Assembly: GCA_959600905.1 (NCBI GenBank)
Contig: CAUGNO010000001.1
Coordinates: 1-64,000 of the forward strand
Direction of reading: 5' to 3'
DNA length: 64,000 bases
Origin: UMGS1975 sp959600905
Lineage (GTDB): Bacteria; Bacillota; Clostridia; Christensenellales; QAND01
Under the pieces are notes generated by a model. It did not search any database, had not been told where the DNA came from, and worked only from the letters and a program-made list of their open reading frames with translations. Below are positions 8,367-17,650 of this stretch, piece by piece. Made by a program: the position numbers and the translations under genes. Positions within the stretch are counted from its first letter, which is position 1; every line of letters starts with the position of its first letter.

Positions 8367-8843
8367 TCAAATGCGTTTTTTGAAAGAAAGACTTTTCACA
8401 GCAACGGAGAATATACAGGTTTTTTCTAGTGCGGGCAAAGGAAATTGCCAGGGCTGATCAGGAGCATAGTGGGCCATGAGGGAAGCAAGGGCTACTTGCT
8501 TCTCATTGAGATCCTCTATCAGTTTGGCACGGCCGTTTCCTATAATGCTGGCGTACCGCATGCTAAAGCCGCAAGCCTGTGCCGCGGGAATAATTTGAAC
8601 ATAATCATCCATTTCAAAACATACTTGGGGATTGACAGATAGGAAAGAAAGCTTTTTTCCTTCCTGTGCACTATGAAAATACAAGGTAACCAAATTGCCT
8701 GCCTCATCAAAATGCATGCCATAGGATAACGGTACGAGATACGGTTGACCGCCATCACATAGAGCCAAGCGGCATACCTGGCAGTGTTGTAAAAAGGCTC
8801 GGATTTCCTGAAGATCCTTTACTTCAAATTCGCTTCTGCGCAT
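8367..8843 (-). CDS. Pyridoxamine 5'-phosphate oxidase-family flavoprotein (NimA-like)
   Basis: 158 residues of the FMN-binding split-barrel superfamily. Typical features are the strand block VCRLALCDGGQPYLVPLSYG (22-41), the cofactor motif HSAQEGKK (57-64) and the CFEMDD strand. This subgroup is annotated as flavin-nucleotide-binding or 5-nitroimidazole-resistance-like protein. Members bind FMN or heme, and most have no proven substrate. The gene is monocistronic on the minus strand, with AAGGGGGCG before the ATG. A detoxification or redox role is inferred from the fold only. Confidence 0.82.
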   Translation of the reverse strand: MRRSEFEVKDLQEIRAFLQHCQVCRLALCDGGQPYLVPLSYGMHFDEAGNLVTLYFHSAQEGKKLSFLSVNPQVCFEMDDYVQIIPAAQACGFSMRYASIIGNGRAKLIEDLNEKQVALASLMAHYAPDQPWQFPLPALEKTCIFSVAVKSLSFKKRI

Positions 8844-8902
8844 GCGGCGCCCCCTTTCTATAAATCATCTTATTATATATGATATTTGATTCGGTATACA
8901 AT

Positions 8903-8925
8903 AAAAAAGGGCCCGAAGGCCCTTT
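8903..8925 (-). terminator. Terminator of the ferritin-like gene
   Basis: AAAGGGCC-CGAA-GGCCCTTT. Read on the minus strand the stem is followed by a run of T, directly after the stop codon at 8936. Confidence 0.85.
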
Positions 8926-8935
8926 GGATGTAGAG

Positions 8936-9463
8936 TCAGGAAAGTGCACCGCGCTGCCAAAGGGCCAAGGCCTGACAGAAAATGCGAATATGATGCTCTT
9001 CATCTAGGATGATGCGCCGGATATTTTTCTGTACAGATGAATCCTGTATAAGGCATAGATGACGACGATAATTCTCTATCGCCTGTTTTTCTCCTTGAAT
9101 GTTTTCATAGATCAGTGAAGGAAAGTCACACTGATAATCTACATTTTGTCCGCTCCAAAAATGTCCCATGGTGGGATTGGAATGAGCTCGATAGCGCGGA
9201 TCCCCCCCAAGCTTAAAGATGAGCTGCGCTAAAATATGGAGATGATGCATCTCTGCCATGCCAATCTTGGAAAGCTCTTTGGCAAAGTGCGGAAAAGTAT
9301 TCATCAGCACGACAGATTGATATTCGTATTTAGTGATGGCGGTAAGCTCACTAACGATACCTGCATAGTCCTCCATCAGTATTTGTGCATAGTGCGGATT
9401 TGGTTTTGGATCGATGGGAGGATAGGGTAGGGAAACGAAATCATGCTCGTTTTTATGATCCAT
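8936..9463 (-). CDS. Ferritin-like di-iron protein
   Basis: 175 residues with a four-helix-bundle metal signature: Glu39, ExxH at Glu71/His74, Glu120/Glu125, and a second ExxH at Glu155/His158. This fits rubrerythrin- or manganese-catalase-like carboxylate-bridged di-metal proteins, but there is no C-terminal rubredoxin domain. The N-terminal 25 residues are rich in Pro and probably extended, and a Cys/His-containing loop sits at 95-112. The start is the ATG at 9463, preceded by AAGGAG, rather than the upstream ATG. Probably peroxide or oxygen defence; the substrate is unproven. It is divergent from the dehydrogenase at 9554. Confidence 0.8.
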   Translation of the reverse strand: MDHKNEHDFVSLPYPPIDPKPNPHYAQILMEDYAGIVSELTAITKYEYQSVVLMNTFPHFAKELSKIGMAEMHHLHILAQLIFKLGGDPRYRAHSNPTMGHFWSGQNVDYQCDFPSLIYENIQGEKQAIENYRRHLCLIQDSSVQKNIRRIILDEEHHIRIFCQALALWQRGALS

Positions 9464-9490
9464 GCATATTTTCTCCTTTCTCGTAGATGA

Positions 9491-9519
9491 TTGCATAGCG
9501 GAATATGCTATACTAAAAT
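9491..9519 (+). promoter_or_regulatory. Sigma-A promoter for the dehydrogenase
   Basis: TTGCAT at 9491-9496, a 17-bp spacer and TAAAAT at 9514-9519, 34 bases before the ATG at 9554. Confidence 0.55.
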
Positions 9520-9553
9520 AAACTATTCATTTTAGGTGAAAGGGGAAACAGAG

Positions 9554-10315
9554 ATGGATCTAGGTTTACGCGGAAAAACGGCGATCATCACAGGCGGCGC
9601 AAGGGGGATCGGAGCAGGTATCAGCGAAGTATTGGCCCAAGAAGGAGCTAATCTGGTCATCAATTACCATTCTGCGCCGGAAGAATGCGAAGCATTTGCG
9701 CATAGCATGGAAGAAAAATACGGGATAAAATCGATTGCTGTGCAGGCAGACATCCGTTACCAAGAGGAGATCGATAAGGTGTTCAATAAGGCCATTGAGA
9801 CCTTTGGTGGGGTAGATCTTCTGGTGAACAATGCAGGCGTTATGGGAAAGATACCCATTGAGGATATGCCCAAAAGCGAATGGGATCGTTTTATGGACAC
9901 CAACCTGACGGCACTGTTTCTTACCAGCCAGACATTCATTCGTCATTGCCTAAAAGAAAAGAAAGGCGGGCGCTGTGTCAATGTATTGAGCAAATCGGCC
10001 GTCTCTACCAATAGCTCAGGCAACGTGCATTACATGGCCAGCAAGGGCGGTGGCCTGATGCTCACCAAGGGATTGGCCAATGAGATGACAAAGCATGGCA
10101 TCTATTTCAATGCCATTTTACCGGGCTATGTCATCTCGCACGGCACCGATTATGATAAGGGCACAGAGGAAGCAGAGCGTAAACGCCTAATGATTCCGAC
10201 ACAAAAATACGCCACCCCGATAGAGATGGGGTATGTAACCGCCTTTTTGCTTTCAGACAAAGCCTCTCAGATGGCAGGTTCTATCGTGGATTGTACAGGC
10301 GGTTTGCTGCTATAA
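9554..10315 (+). CDS. Short-chain dehydrogenase/reductase
   Basis: 253 residues, a classical SDR. The nucleotide site is TGGARGIGAG near the N-terminus, followed by NNAG and the catalytic YxxxK at Tyr160/Lys164 with an upstream Ser. It most resembles the FabG and glucose-1-dehydrogenase branches and should reduce or oxidise a small carbonyl or alcohol with NAD(P). It stands alone, so no pathway can be assigned. Translation starts at the ATG at 9554 behind AAAGGGG; an in-frame GTG at 9536 lies upstream of the ribosome binding site. Confidence 0.9.
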   Translation: MDLGLRGKTAIITGGARGIGAGISEVLAQEGANLVINYHSAPEECEAFAHSMEEKYGIKSIAVQADIRYQEEIDKVFNKAIETFGGVDLLVNNAGVMGKIPIEDMPKSEWDRFMDTNLTALFLTSQTFIRHCLKEKKGGRCVNVLSKSAVSTNSSGNVHYMASKGGGLMLTKGLANEMTKHGIYFNAILPGYVISHGTDYDKGTEEAERKRLMIPTQKYATPIEMGYVTAFLLSDKASQMAGSIVDCTGGLLL

Positions 10316-10320
10316 CTTAA

Positions 10321-10357
10321 CAATAAAAAAGCACCCGGTTGGGTGCTTTTTTTATTG
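10321..10357. terminator. Bidirectional terminator
   Basis: The core stem GCACCC-GGTT-GGGTGC is flanked by A and T runs, making a nearly perfect 16-bp arm dyad. It is shared by the dehydrogenase and the converging PfkB kinase. Confidence 0.88.
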
Positions 10358-10360
10358 TAC

Positions 10361-11290
10361 TTATACGCTGCGGCATGTCACTTTGGAAAGGATTTCCTCT
10401 ACCAGTGCGCGCGGCGGAATTTCTGTTCCGTCAGTAGAGGCCATAGCAGAGCCAAAGGCTGCGCCAGTACATATGGACTCCTGGAACGATTTGCCCTGAG
10501 AAAGGGCCATCAACGTACCGGCTACAACACTGTCGCCAGCACCGACCGTAGAACGAACCTGAATCTTGGGAACATCTACCTTATAGGCCTCTTCAGCACT
10601 AATGCCCAACAGCCCATCGCCGCCCATACTGATGACAACATATTCGACACCTTTGGCGACAACCTCTCGGGCAGCTTCAATCAGCGCTTCATGTGTATCC
10701 AGAGGACGCCCCAACATTTTGGAAAATTCCAGTTCGTTCGGCTTAATCAGGGTAGGGCCGAGAGCCACAACCTCCTCCAGCGTAAGAGACTCAGAATCTA
10801 CTACAATTTTCGCGCCGGCTTGTTTTGCCTTCAAAAGGAGATCGATGGTCATTTTCCCATCGATGCCGGGTGGATTTTTTCCAGCCAGCACAACAAAACC
10901 GCCTTTTTGGGCCTGCTCTAAAAGCATGCGTTCAAAAGCTTTACATTCTTCTGCGCTGATCTGGGGGCCTGCTTCGTTGATCTTAATGGTTTTACTGCCT
11001 TGTTCAACGAAAACGGTTACATTTTGCCTTGTTTCGCCTGCAACGGGGGTTAGCTGGGCGTCTACGTTTGCTTCTTCCAATAAGGAAAGAAGCAGCGACC
11101 CATTCGGGCCGCCGCAAAATCCCATCGCTAGGGTAGGGCAATCCATCATTGTTAAAAAACGAGAGATATTGATCCCTTTCCCCCCTGCATCGATCTTTTT
11201 GCCTTTCAGGCGATTAATCTCTTCTTCGTCAAACGAATCTAGAAACCAAGTAGCATCGATGGCAGGATTGAGGGTAACTGTTGTGATCAT
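10361..11290 (-). CDS. fruK: 1-phosphofructokinase-type PfkB sugar kinase
   Basis: 309 residues of the LacC/FruK branch of the PfkB family, which phosphorylates a phosphosugar (fructose-1-phosphate or tagatose-6-phosphate) with ATP. The N-terminus ITTVTLNPAID is diagnostic. GGKGINISR (36-44) and the catalytic GAGD (Asp253) are present. No fructose PTS, FruR or tagatose genes are nearby, so the exact substrate is open and the symbol is by family resemblance. It lies 30 bases after the NlpC/P60 gene on the same strand, with no terminator between them, so the two may be cotranscribed. Confidence 0.82.
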   Translation of the reverse strand: MITTVTLNPAIDATWFLDSFDEEEINRLKGKKIDAGGKGINISRFLTMMDCPTLAMGFCGGPNGSLLLSLLEEANVDAQLTPVAGETRQNVTVFVEQGSKTIKINEAGPQISAEECKAFERMLLEQAQKGGFVVLAGKNPPGIDGKMTIDLLLKAKQAGAKIVVDSESLTLEEVVALGPTLIKPNELEFSKMLGRPLDTHEALIEAAREVVAKGVEYVVISMGGDGLLGISAEEAYKVDVPKIQVRSTVGAGDSVVAGTLMALSQGKSFQESICTGAAFGSAMASTDGTEIPPRALVEEILSKVTCRSV

Positions 11291-11320
11291 GTAATTTACA
11301 AACTCCAGTCTATTGCTGAA

Positions 11321-12604
11321 TTAGAATACACGACGTGCAGAACGCAGGTTCTTCTGCCAGTAAGAGGTTTGGATACTGGAGATGATAACCTTGCCCTGGC
11401 CGGAAGAAGCGTGAATCATCTGGCCGCCGCCAATGTAAATGCCGGTATGCGTAATGCGGGAGCCGCCATCGCTAAAGAAGAGCAGATCGCCGGCTTTCAG
11501 GCTGGAAGTGCTAACGCTTGGCCATTTGGTGGTGTTTGCATATCCCTGTGCGCTCAATCGACCGGTGGAAACACCAACGCTGCGCAGGCAGTAGTATACG
11601 AAACCAGAGCAGTCAAACGAATTAGGACCTTCCGCACCCCGTACATAGCGTTTGCCTTGCTGAGCCTTTGCTACCTTCAAGAAGTTAGATACATTGGCGG
11701 ACATAGAGCCATCGTTATCATCCTTGCCCGGGGTAGAAGGCTTTTGCGTCGGCTTTGGCGTAGAGGACGGCTTAGACGGTTTGGATGTCTCAGGCGCCTC
11801 AACAGCCTTTTCGGAATACAAACGTTCACGCGTACGCGTACCAACAACACCATCAGCAGTCAGCTTGTTTGCCTTTTGGAATGCCTTAACAGCCGAGGTC
11901 GTTTCGCTGCCGAAGAAGCCGGTTACATTGCCGTCAAAGTAATTCAGCGCTTTCAAACGACGCTGTAAGCTAGAGACGTCAGAGCCGCTGTCTCCGGGGA
12001 AAATGGTATACTTTTTCGCATTGCCAGAGAACAACAGTTTCAATGTCTCTTCGCCGGCTACGCCGTCGATTTTCAGCTTATTGGCACGCTGGAAGTACTG
12101 AATGGCCTCTTTGGTGATAGAACCATAGAATCCAGTCGGCAGATCGCTTTCCATGTAGTTGAGCTCCATCAGGCGTTCCTGAAGGATCCGTACTTCTTCG
12201 CTGGTTGTCCCCGGCGTCAAAGTCGTGCTCGTGATTTTGGTAGTCGCTTCGTCAGCCTTGTCCTCGTCGTCCACAACAGGGGTTTCCGTCGGGGCAGGAG
12301 TCTCAGTCGGCTCCGCAGTTGCCTCGGGGGTCTCCGTTGCTTCCGGCGTAGAGGTGGGCTCCTCCGTAGTGGCGGGCTCTACCGTAACAGGGGCCTCCGT
12401 GCCGTCGTTGCCAATGGCAACATCCTGTTCCACTTCGCCGCCAGTGGTCATCGAAGTCTCAAGACTTTGGATGATCGCCGTTTGGATCTGCACGGAAAAC
12501 GGATTTTCATTCGTTTCCGGCGCCGCCGAAGCGAATTCCAGTACTGGCATGAAGGTCATGGTAAAAGCCAACACACCGACACCAAAAGATCGAAAACGTT
12601 TCAT
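11321..12604 (-). CDS. Secreted NlpC/P60 peptidoglycan hydrolase with two PG-binding domains
   Basis: 427 residues. A signal peptide ends near residue 28 (ASA-AP). Next come a low-complexity Thr/Pro/Glu linker (about 75-135), two peptidoglycan_binding_1 repeats (about 140-195 and 198-260), a Ser/Pro/Lys linker, and a C-terminal NlpC/P60 domain from about 310. The catalytic triad is complete: Cys332 in FDCSGF, His386 in THTGIYIG and His398 in MIHAS. These enzymes cut the D-Glu-diaminoacid bond of stem peptides outside the cell. A strong -10 box lies 44 bases upstream. Confidence 0.95.
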   Translation of the reverse strand: MKRFRSFGVGVLAFTMTFMPVLEFASAAPETNENPFSVQIQTAIIQSLETSMTTGGEVEQDVAIGNDGTEAPVTVEPATTEEPTSTPEATETPEATAEPTETPAPTETPVVDDEDKADEATTKITSTTLTPGTTSEEVRILQERLMELNYMESDLPTGFYGSITKEAIQYFQRANKLKIDGVAGEETLKLLFSGNAKKYTIFPGDSGSDVSSLQRRLKALNYFDGNVTGFFGSETTSAVKAFQKANKLTADGVVGTRTRERLYSEKAVEAPETSKPSKPSSTPKPTQKPSTPGKDDNDGSMSANVSNFLKVAKAQQGKRYVRGAEGPNSFDCSGFVYYCLRSVGVSTGRLSAQGYANTTKWPSVSTSSLKAGDLLFFSDGGSRITHTGIYIGGGQMIHASSGQGKVIISSIQTSYWQKNLRSARRVF

Positions 12605-12647
12605 TGGTACATCCTTTCTTTCTTTTCTCGGGTATTCAACACGAAAT

Positions 12648-12653
12648 ATTATA
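12648..12653 (-). promoter_or_regulatory. Possible -10 of the NlpC/P60 gene
   Basis: Minus-strand TATAAT, 44 bases before the start codon, in an AT-rich stretch. The -35 region is poor. Confidence 0.4.
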
Positions 12654-12798
12654 CTATAAATCGCATGAAAAGGATATAAATTTTTAAAGAATTTCTATCC
12701 CATCCCGGTGATTTGTTACAATTTTATTACAAAATCAAGAAAAAATCAACCCTAATTATAGAAAATGTTGTTCTTGTACCGGTATCTATGCTTTTCTA

Positions 12799-12807
12799 TG
12801 GTATAAT
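12799..12807 (+). promoter_or_regulatory. Extended -10 promoter of galE
   Basis: TGGTATAAT, an extended -10, ends 41 bases before the galE ATG. No -35 match at standard spacing was found; extended -10 promoters can do without one. Confidence 0.55.
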
Positions 12808-12848
12808 TCATTCGTGTATATATAGAACATTGGAGAGGAGAAAATGTC

Positions 12849-13868
12849 ATGGCAACCATTCTTTGTGCAGGGGGCGCGGGCTATATTGGAACGCATACCT
12901 GTATTGCGCTGTTGCAGGCCGGGCATAAAGTCATTGTTGCGGATGATTTGTCCAACAGCAAAAAGGCAGCTTTGGATCGTGTACAGAAGATTACAGGGCA
13001 GGAAATTCCTTTTTATCAAATAGATATAAAAAATGAAAATGAGCTCAGTGTGATTTTTGCTAAGCATAAAATCGACGCCGTCATTCATTGGGCAGGCTTC
13101 AAGGCGGTCGGAGAGTCGGTAGAAAAACCTCTGATGTATTATCAAAATAACCTTGGGTGTACGATTGGTCTTTTAAAGATCATGGAAGAGTTTGGCGTAA
13201 AATGCCTTGTATTCAGCTCTTCGGCAACGGTCTACGATGTTCATAACGCCATGCCGCTCAAAGAAGAGGATGTATGCGCCTGCACCAATCCTTATGGCTG
13301 GACAAAATGGATGGGCGAACAGATTCTGCGCGATGTCGGAAAGGTAGATGCGCAGATGGCGGTGGTGCTGTTGCGCTACTTTAACCCCATTGGCGCGCAC
13401 GAAAGCGGCCTCATCGGAGAAGATCCCAACGGAATTCCTAACAACCTTATGCCGTATATCTCACAGGTTGCGGTGGGGAAAAGGGAGAAGCTGTCCATTT
13501 TCGGCAATGATTATGATACGCCGGATGGCACCTGTATCCGGGATTTTATTCATGTCATGGATTTGGCGCAGGCCCATGTGGCTGCAGTGGATTATGCCTT
13601 GAGAAATAAGGGCGTGGAGGCATTTAATATCGGTACAGGCCGTGGCGTTTCCGTGTTGGAATTGGTACATGCCTTTATCAAGGCCACCGGTGTAGAGATT
13701 CCGTATGAGTTTGCTCCGCGAAGGGCTGGCGATCTGCCGATATGCTACGCAGAAGTTACAAAGGCCAAAAAGCAGCTTGGCTTTGCAACGGGAAAAACCA
13801 TAGAGCAATGCTGCGAAGATAGCTATCGCTGGCAAAAGAGAAACCCACAGGGATACCAAGAATCTTGA
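12849..13868 (+). CDS. galE: UDP-glucose 4-epimerase
   Basis: 339 residues, an extended SDR converting UDP-glucose and UDP-galactose (or the N-acetyl forms). The NAD site GGAGYIGTHT lies near residue 8, the SSATVY strand near 124, and the catalytic YGWTK has Tyr149 and Lys153. No Leloir-pathway partner (galK, galT) is adjacent, so it probably supplies UDP-galactose or UDP-GalNAc for surface glycans. The start is the ATG at 12849, 8 bases after AGGAG; an earlier ATG at 12843 is out of frame. The next gene follows 29 bases later on the same strand. Confidence 0.94.
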   Translation: MATILCAGGAGYIGTHTCIALLQAGHKVIVADDLSNSKKAALDRVQKITGQEIPFYQIDIKNENELSVIFAKHKIDAVIHWAGFKAVGESVEKPLMYYQNNLGCTIGLLKIMEEFGVKCLVFSSSATVYDVHNAMPLKEEDVCACTNPYGWTKWMGEQILRDVGKVDAQMAVVLLRYFNPIGAHESGLIGEDPNGIPNNLMPYISQVAVGKREKLSIFGNDYDTPDGTCIRDFIHVMDLAQAHVAAVDYALRNKGVEAFNIGTGRGVSVLELVHAFIKATGVEIPYEFAPRRAGDLPICYAEVTKAKKQLGFATGKTIEQCCEDSYRWQKRNPQGYQES

Positions 13869-13897
13869 AGATAAAATAACTGATAGGAGGCGTTGTG

Positions 13898-15085
13898 ATG
13901 GGAGTAAGACGGATTACCCTGCAAGAGTATGAAAAGGCGGACCAAATCAAAAGAGTTGCCTTTCTAAGAACGACCAGGGAAGAAGCCAAAAACGAGGCGG
14001 ATAGGCCGGAAGAAATTTTCGAATCTATTTGGGCGTATTTTGATGATGACGAGCGCATGACGGCGCGGGTACGAAACATCGATTATACGATGTTTTTCGA
14101 CGGGCAAAAGGTGCGCATGGGCGGCATCTCCGCCGTATCCTCTCTGCCGGAGGCACGGGGTAAAGGGCGTGTGAGGGCAATTTTGCACAGTGTACTATCG
14201 GAGGACCGCAGCAACGGCGTAATGTTTTCTGTGCTTAGCCCTTTTTCGCAGCCATATTATAGACAATTTGGCTATGCGGTGGCCAATCAAGTCAGCGAAT
14301 ATACATTTTCTCTCGAATGTTTGCTTCCTTATGCCAAAACGCCTTTTCAAGCACGCCTTCATCAGTCAGGCGATCCGCTGGATGATTTTAATGCCGTCCA
14401 CAATGCCGCCAGCGCGCGCTATAACATGGCTTTGGTGCGCACAAATCGGCAATGGCTGAAGATGATGGGCGGCGATCCATATCTGCATAGGGATTATCGA
14501 TATGTTTTTTATGACGATCAAGCAGCGCCGGTAGGATACTTAATCTTTGCCCCAGCCGGAGGGGATCCTTTGGATATTCATGTAACGGATCTCGATTATG
14601 TAGATGAAAATGCGTTGATGGGCATTCTGTCATTTTTGTCCGGTCTGCGTGCGCAGGTAAGGAATGTAACGCTGAAAATGCCGCCTAGAGCGAAGTTTTA
14701 TCAATATCTGCCCAATGCGGACCTGGCAAAGCACCGATTTGTAACGCATGACATGGCGCGTGTGGTCCATGTGCAAAAGGTGTTGGAAACCATGCGAATG
14801 CCGCAGGGAACAGGTTCGTTTACGATAGAAGTCAAGGATGCGTTCCTCTCTGAAAACGAGGGCATCTATGAGGTGCAATATCGCGATGGCCGTGTGCAGG
14901 CGGTGGCAAAAGTACAGAGTAGCGCCGATCTGTGCGTGGATATTGCAGATTTTACCCAGCTTGCGCTGGGCGTTATGGGGTTGGAAGAAATGGCTTATCG
15001 CAATACAGTGCAAATACTCGGCAATCGGGAAACCTTATCAAAGGTATTCGTGGAAAAGGATGTATACATGTCCGATCATTTTTGA
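13898..15085 (+). CDS. Eis-like GNAT acetyltransferase
   Basis: 395 residues with the tripartite Eis layout: an N-terminal GNAT domain with the acetyl-CoA loop PEARGKGRVRAIL (about 85-97), a second degenerate GNAT domain, and a C-terminal sterol-carrier-like domain. It ends in a hydrophobic residue whose carboxylate is catalytic in Eis proteins. Family members acetylate many amines, including aminoglycosides in mycobacteria, but most clostridial relatives have no known substrate. The start is the ATG at 13898, 7 bases after AGGAGG; a GTG at 13895 also lies in frame. Confidence 0.85.
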   Translation: MGVRRITLQEYEKADQIKRVAFLRTTREEAKNEADRPEEIFESIWAYFDDDERMTARVRNIDYTMFFDGQKVRMGGISAVSSLPEARGKGRVRAILHSVLSEDRSNGVMFSVLSPFSQPYYRQFGYAVANQVSEYTFSLECLLPYAKTPFQARLHQSGDPLDDFNAVHNAASARYNMALVRTNRQWLKMMGGDPYLHRDYRYVFYDDQAAPVGYLIFAPAGGDPLDIHVTDLDYVDENALMGILSFLSGLRAQVRNVTLKMPPRAKFYQYLPNADLAKHRFVTHDMARVVHVQKVLETMRMPQGTGSFTIEVKDAFLSENEGIYEVQYRDGRVQAVAKVQSSADLCVDIADFTQLALGVMGLEEMAYRNTVQILGNRETLSKVFVEKDVYMSDHF

Positions 15086-15103
15086 TCTTTTATGAAAAAG
15101 CCA

Positions 15104-15131
15104 AAAAAGCCGCAGCATGCTGCGGCTTTTT
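15104..15131. terminator. Bidirectional terminator
   Basis: A 26-base perfect palindrome centred at 15117/15118 (arms AAAAGCCGCAGCA and TGCTGCGGCTTTT), shared by the acetyltransferase and the converging penicillin-binding protein. Confidence 0.88.
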
Positions 15132-15145
15132 CATTTGTCAATGGA

Positions 15146-17467
15146 TTATGGCACGGGTTTCATAGGGCGGATCATGATGCGCTGGGAAGCCGTGCCTGTT
15201 TTTTCTCCCTCGGCGTTTATGGGTTGTATATAGTATTGCAGGTTTTGCTCCATGGGTGCTGTTGTGTCCGTATAACTTAGGGATTGCTGATAAGAAAGCG
15301 TATCCAAACATGCCTCTTGCCCATCCAGCACGCGGATCACTTGATACTGTGCCACGGCGCTGCTGGGAGAAAACGACAGCACGGGCTGCCCTTGCTCGTT
15401 GCAATTTACAGTAAACTCCAGCACCGCCGCGCCGTAATCTGTTTGGGCTAAGGCGGCTACCTGTTCCACAGAGAGATACTCCTCCAACACATCCTTTGTA
15501 TTTTCAGCTGCAAGCTTTGTTTCGCCGCTCAGCAGTGCTGCTTGGTCTAAGGAAACCTTTTCCACGGTGGGCGGTGCCGCAAACCATGGACCCTCCTGAT
15601 CCTCATAATATTTTGCGAATAATGCCTGAATGATTTTGGCAGGATAGGAGCCGCCGGTAGCAGAGGAGGGAAGGCAGTGCTGTTCATCGGTGGTATCGTA
15701 TCCCATCCAGACGGTGGCGGCAAAGTCAGGATTAAAGGCCGCGGACCAAATATCCCGGTTTCCCTTTCCTTCATAATCATTGGTTCCGGTTTTCCCGGCA
15801 AGCGGCACATTTTCTACAAAAAGCTTTTTGCCTGTACCTTCCTCTACTACGGACTGCAGAATATCGCAGAGAATAAAGGTGGTGTCTTCTCCGAGCACCT
15901 GCGTGCCCTGCCCGTCGCTTTGATAGAGAACCTCGCCTGCGTTGTTTTCGATACGCGTAACCATTTTAGGTGCATGGTAGGTGCCGCCATTGGCTAAGAC
16001 AGCATAAGCGGAAGAGATCTGCAAGGGGGAAAAACCATCGCTTAAACCGCCAAGCGCCATGGAAAGCCCCAGCTCTTCTTGGTTGCAGGTAAGGCCAATG
16101 GAATTGGCAAAGGAAACGGATGTTTCCAGGCCTATGCTGTTCAGTACGGAAACGGCCGGCACATTTAAAGATTTTGCTACGGCGGTGCGCAGCGTAACCA
16201 GCCCGTTGTATGTATCGCCAAAATTTTTGGGTTGGTATCCGTCAAAGTCAGTTGGCTCATCTTTGAGAATTGAGGCGGCGGTAAAAGATCCTTCTTCCAG
16301 CGCGGGGGCATAGACCAGCAGCGGCTTTGTTACGGATCCGGGCTGACGCTTTACCTGCGTTGCGCGGTTCAAGCCGCGCTGCACTTCATATTCTCTTCCG
16401 CCAATCAAGGCGCATACATGTCCTGTTGAAGCGTCTACAACGCTGAGTGCCGCCTGTGGCACAGTACCGTCGGAGGCATTTTGCGGAAAGTTTTCCGCAT
16501 CGGCAAATAGCGCTTCGGCGGTGGATTGCATGCGTTGATCCATAGCCGTATAAATCCGATATCCTCCCTTTTGTAGATCATCATAGGAAATGTGCAATAG
16601 GGAAGCTGCCTCTTCCAGGCTCGCATCCACATACCAACCATATTGAGCATTGTCCTCCTTCATATGCAGCGTCAATGGCACAGCTTGCGCCTGGGCGCAT
16701 TGGTCTGCTGTAATGTACCCGTATTTTTCCATCAAGGACAAGACCAGATTGCGCCGTTCCACGGATTTTTCAGGATTCAGGTGCGGCGCATAATTGGCGG
16801 AAGATTTTAGAATACCGGCCAGAAGAGCGCCCTGATCCAGCGTCAGCTCGCTGGCGGGAATGCCGAAATATGTTTGCGCCGCAGCCTCTATGCCATAGGC
16901 CCCTGCACCGAAATAATTGTAGTTCAAGTACATCTCTAAAATTTCATCCTTGGTATAGCGGCGTTCTAGTTCGATGGATAAAAAAGCCTCTTCTATTTTT
17001 CTTGACCAGGTTTTTTCACGGGTCAGCATGCTGTTTTTGATGAGCTGCTGGGTCAAGGTAGAGGCGCCCTGATCCAATGAGCCGGATTTGATGTCTTGCC
17101 AGAGCGCGCCAAAAATACGCTTGATATCCACGCCGTTGTGCGAATAGAACCGTACGTCCTCAGCGGAAATGATGGCTTGTTGTACGTGAGCAGGAATGTC
17201 GGAAAGAGGAACCCAGACGCGATCTTCCAGCCCATGGATATTGGCAACCACGGCCCCATCATTATCATATACCAGCGTACTCTGGGCAACGCCATAGATC
17301 TTTTGTGAATCTAGCTTTTGAGAAAGATCTAGGCTGAAAAGATAAGAGGTGGCAAAAGCGCCTAGGCAAAGCAGGCCGACTAATAAGAATAACAGGGTTG
17401 TTTTCAATGTTTTTATGGTCGTCCGTCGGGAAGCCGGATTCTTTTCTTGTTTGTTTTGAGCTGCCAT
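15146..17467 (-). CDS. Class A penicillin-binding protein (first of two)
   Basis: 773 residues: cytoplasmic tail, one membrane anchor (about 23-47), a GT51 glycosyltransferase domain with catalytic Glu103 in AEDVRFYSHNG and the GASTLTQQLIKN motif, and a transpeptidase domain with the active-site SVTK (Ser378/Lys381) and KTGT (Lys559). The C-terminal 90 or so residues look like a fibronectin-type-III domain. It polymerises and crosslinks peptidoglycan outside the membrane. It lies divergently from the spoIIAA-sigF operon. A role in vegetative or spore wall cannot be told apart from sequence. No strong ribosome binding site precedes the ATG. Confidence 0.95.
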   Translation of the reverse strand: MAAQNKQEKNPASRRTTIKTLKTTLLFLLVGLLCLGAFATSYLFSLDLSQKLDSQKIYGVAQSTLVYDNDGAVVANIHGLEDRVWVPLSDIPAHVQQAIISAEDVRFYSHNGVDIKRIFGALWQDIKSGSLDQGASTLTQQLIKNSMLTREKTWSRKIEEAFLSIELERRYTKDEILEMYLNYNYFGAGAYGIEAAAQTYFGIPASELTLDQGALLAGILKSSANYAPHLNPEKSVERRNLVLSLMEKYGYITADQCAQAQAVPLTLHMKEDNAQYGWYVDASLEEAASLLHISYDDLQKGGYRIYTAMDQRMQSTAEALFADAENFPQNASDGTVPQAALSVVDASTGHVCALIGGREYEVQRGLNRATQVKRQPGSVTKPLLVYAPALEEGSFTAASILKDEPTDFDGYQPKNFGDTYNGLVTLRTAVAKSLNVPAVSVLNSIGLETSVSFANSIGLTCNQEELGLSMALGGLSDGFSPLQISSAYAVLANGGTYHAPKMVTRIENNAGEVLYQSDGQGTQVLGEDTTFILCDILQSVVEEGTGKKLFVENVPLAGKTGTNDYEGKGNRDIWSAAFNPDFAATVWMGYDTTDEQHCLPSSATGGSYPAKIIQALFAKYYEDQEGPWFAAPPTVEKVSLDQAALLSGETKLAAENTKDVLEEYLSVEQVAALAQTDYGAAVLEFTVNCNEQGQPVLSFSPSSAVAQYQVIRVLDGQEACLDTLSYQQSLSYTDTTAPMEQNLQYYIQPINAEGEKTGTASQRIMIRPMKPVP

Positions 17468-17591
17468 GATTTCAGTATGCCCGCTTTACTGATCCGTTAT
17501 AACAAAGCATTGGAAGATGCTGGAAATAATTTTTATGAATGAATTCGACAATAATGGTAAAAATTAGCAATAACACGTGCTTTTTCTTCAA

Positions 17592-17618
17592 AGGAACAAA
17601 GGGTGCGGAAATAGAAAT
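17592..17618 (+). promoter_or_regulatory. Possible sigma-H promoter of spoIIAA
   Basis: AGGAACA at 17592-17598 and GAAAT at 17614-17618 resemble the sigma-H pattern (AGGAnnW, then GAAT) at about the right spacing. In Bacillus this operon is sigma-H driven. The match is imperfect and the call is an inference. Confidence 0.3.
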
Positions 17619-17650
17619 TATACAGGAATTATAAAAAAGGGGGCAGGCAA

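Noticed and set aside
12225..12659. Plus-strand low-complexity Ser/Val/Gly open frame
   Set aside because: It is the reverse complement of the Thr/Pro/Glu linker of the NlpC/P60 hydrolase, not a gene.
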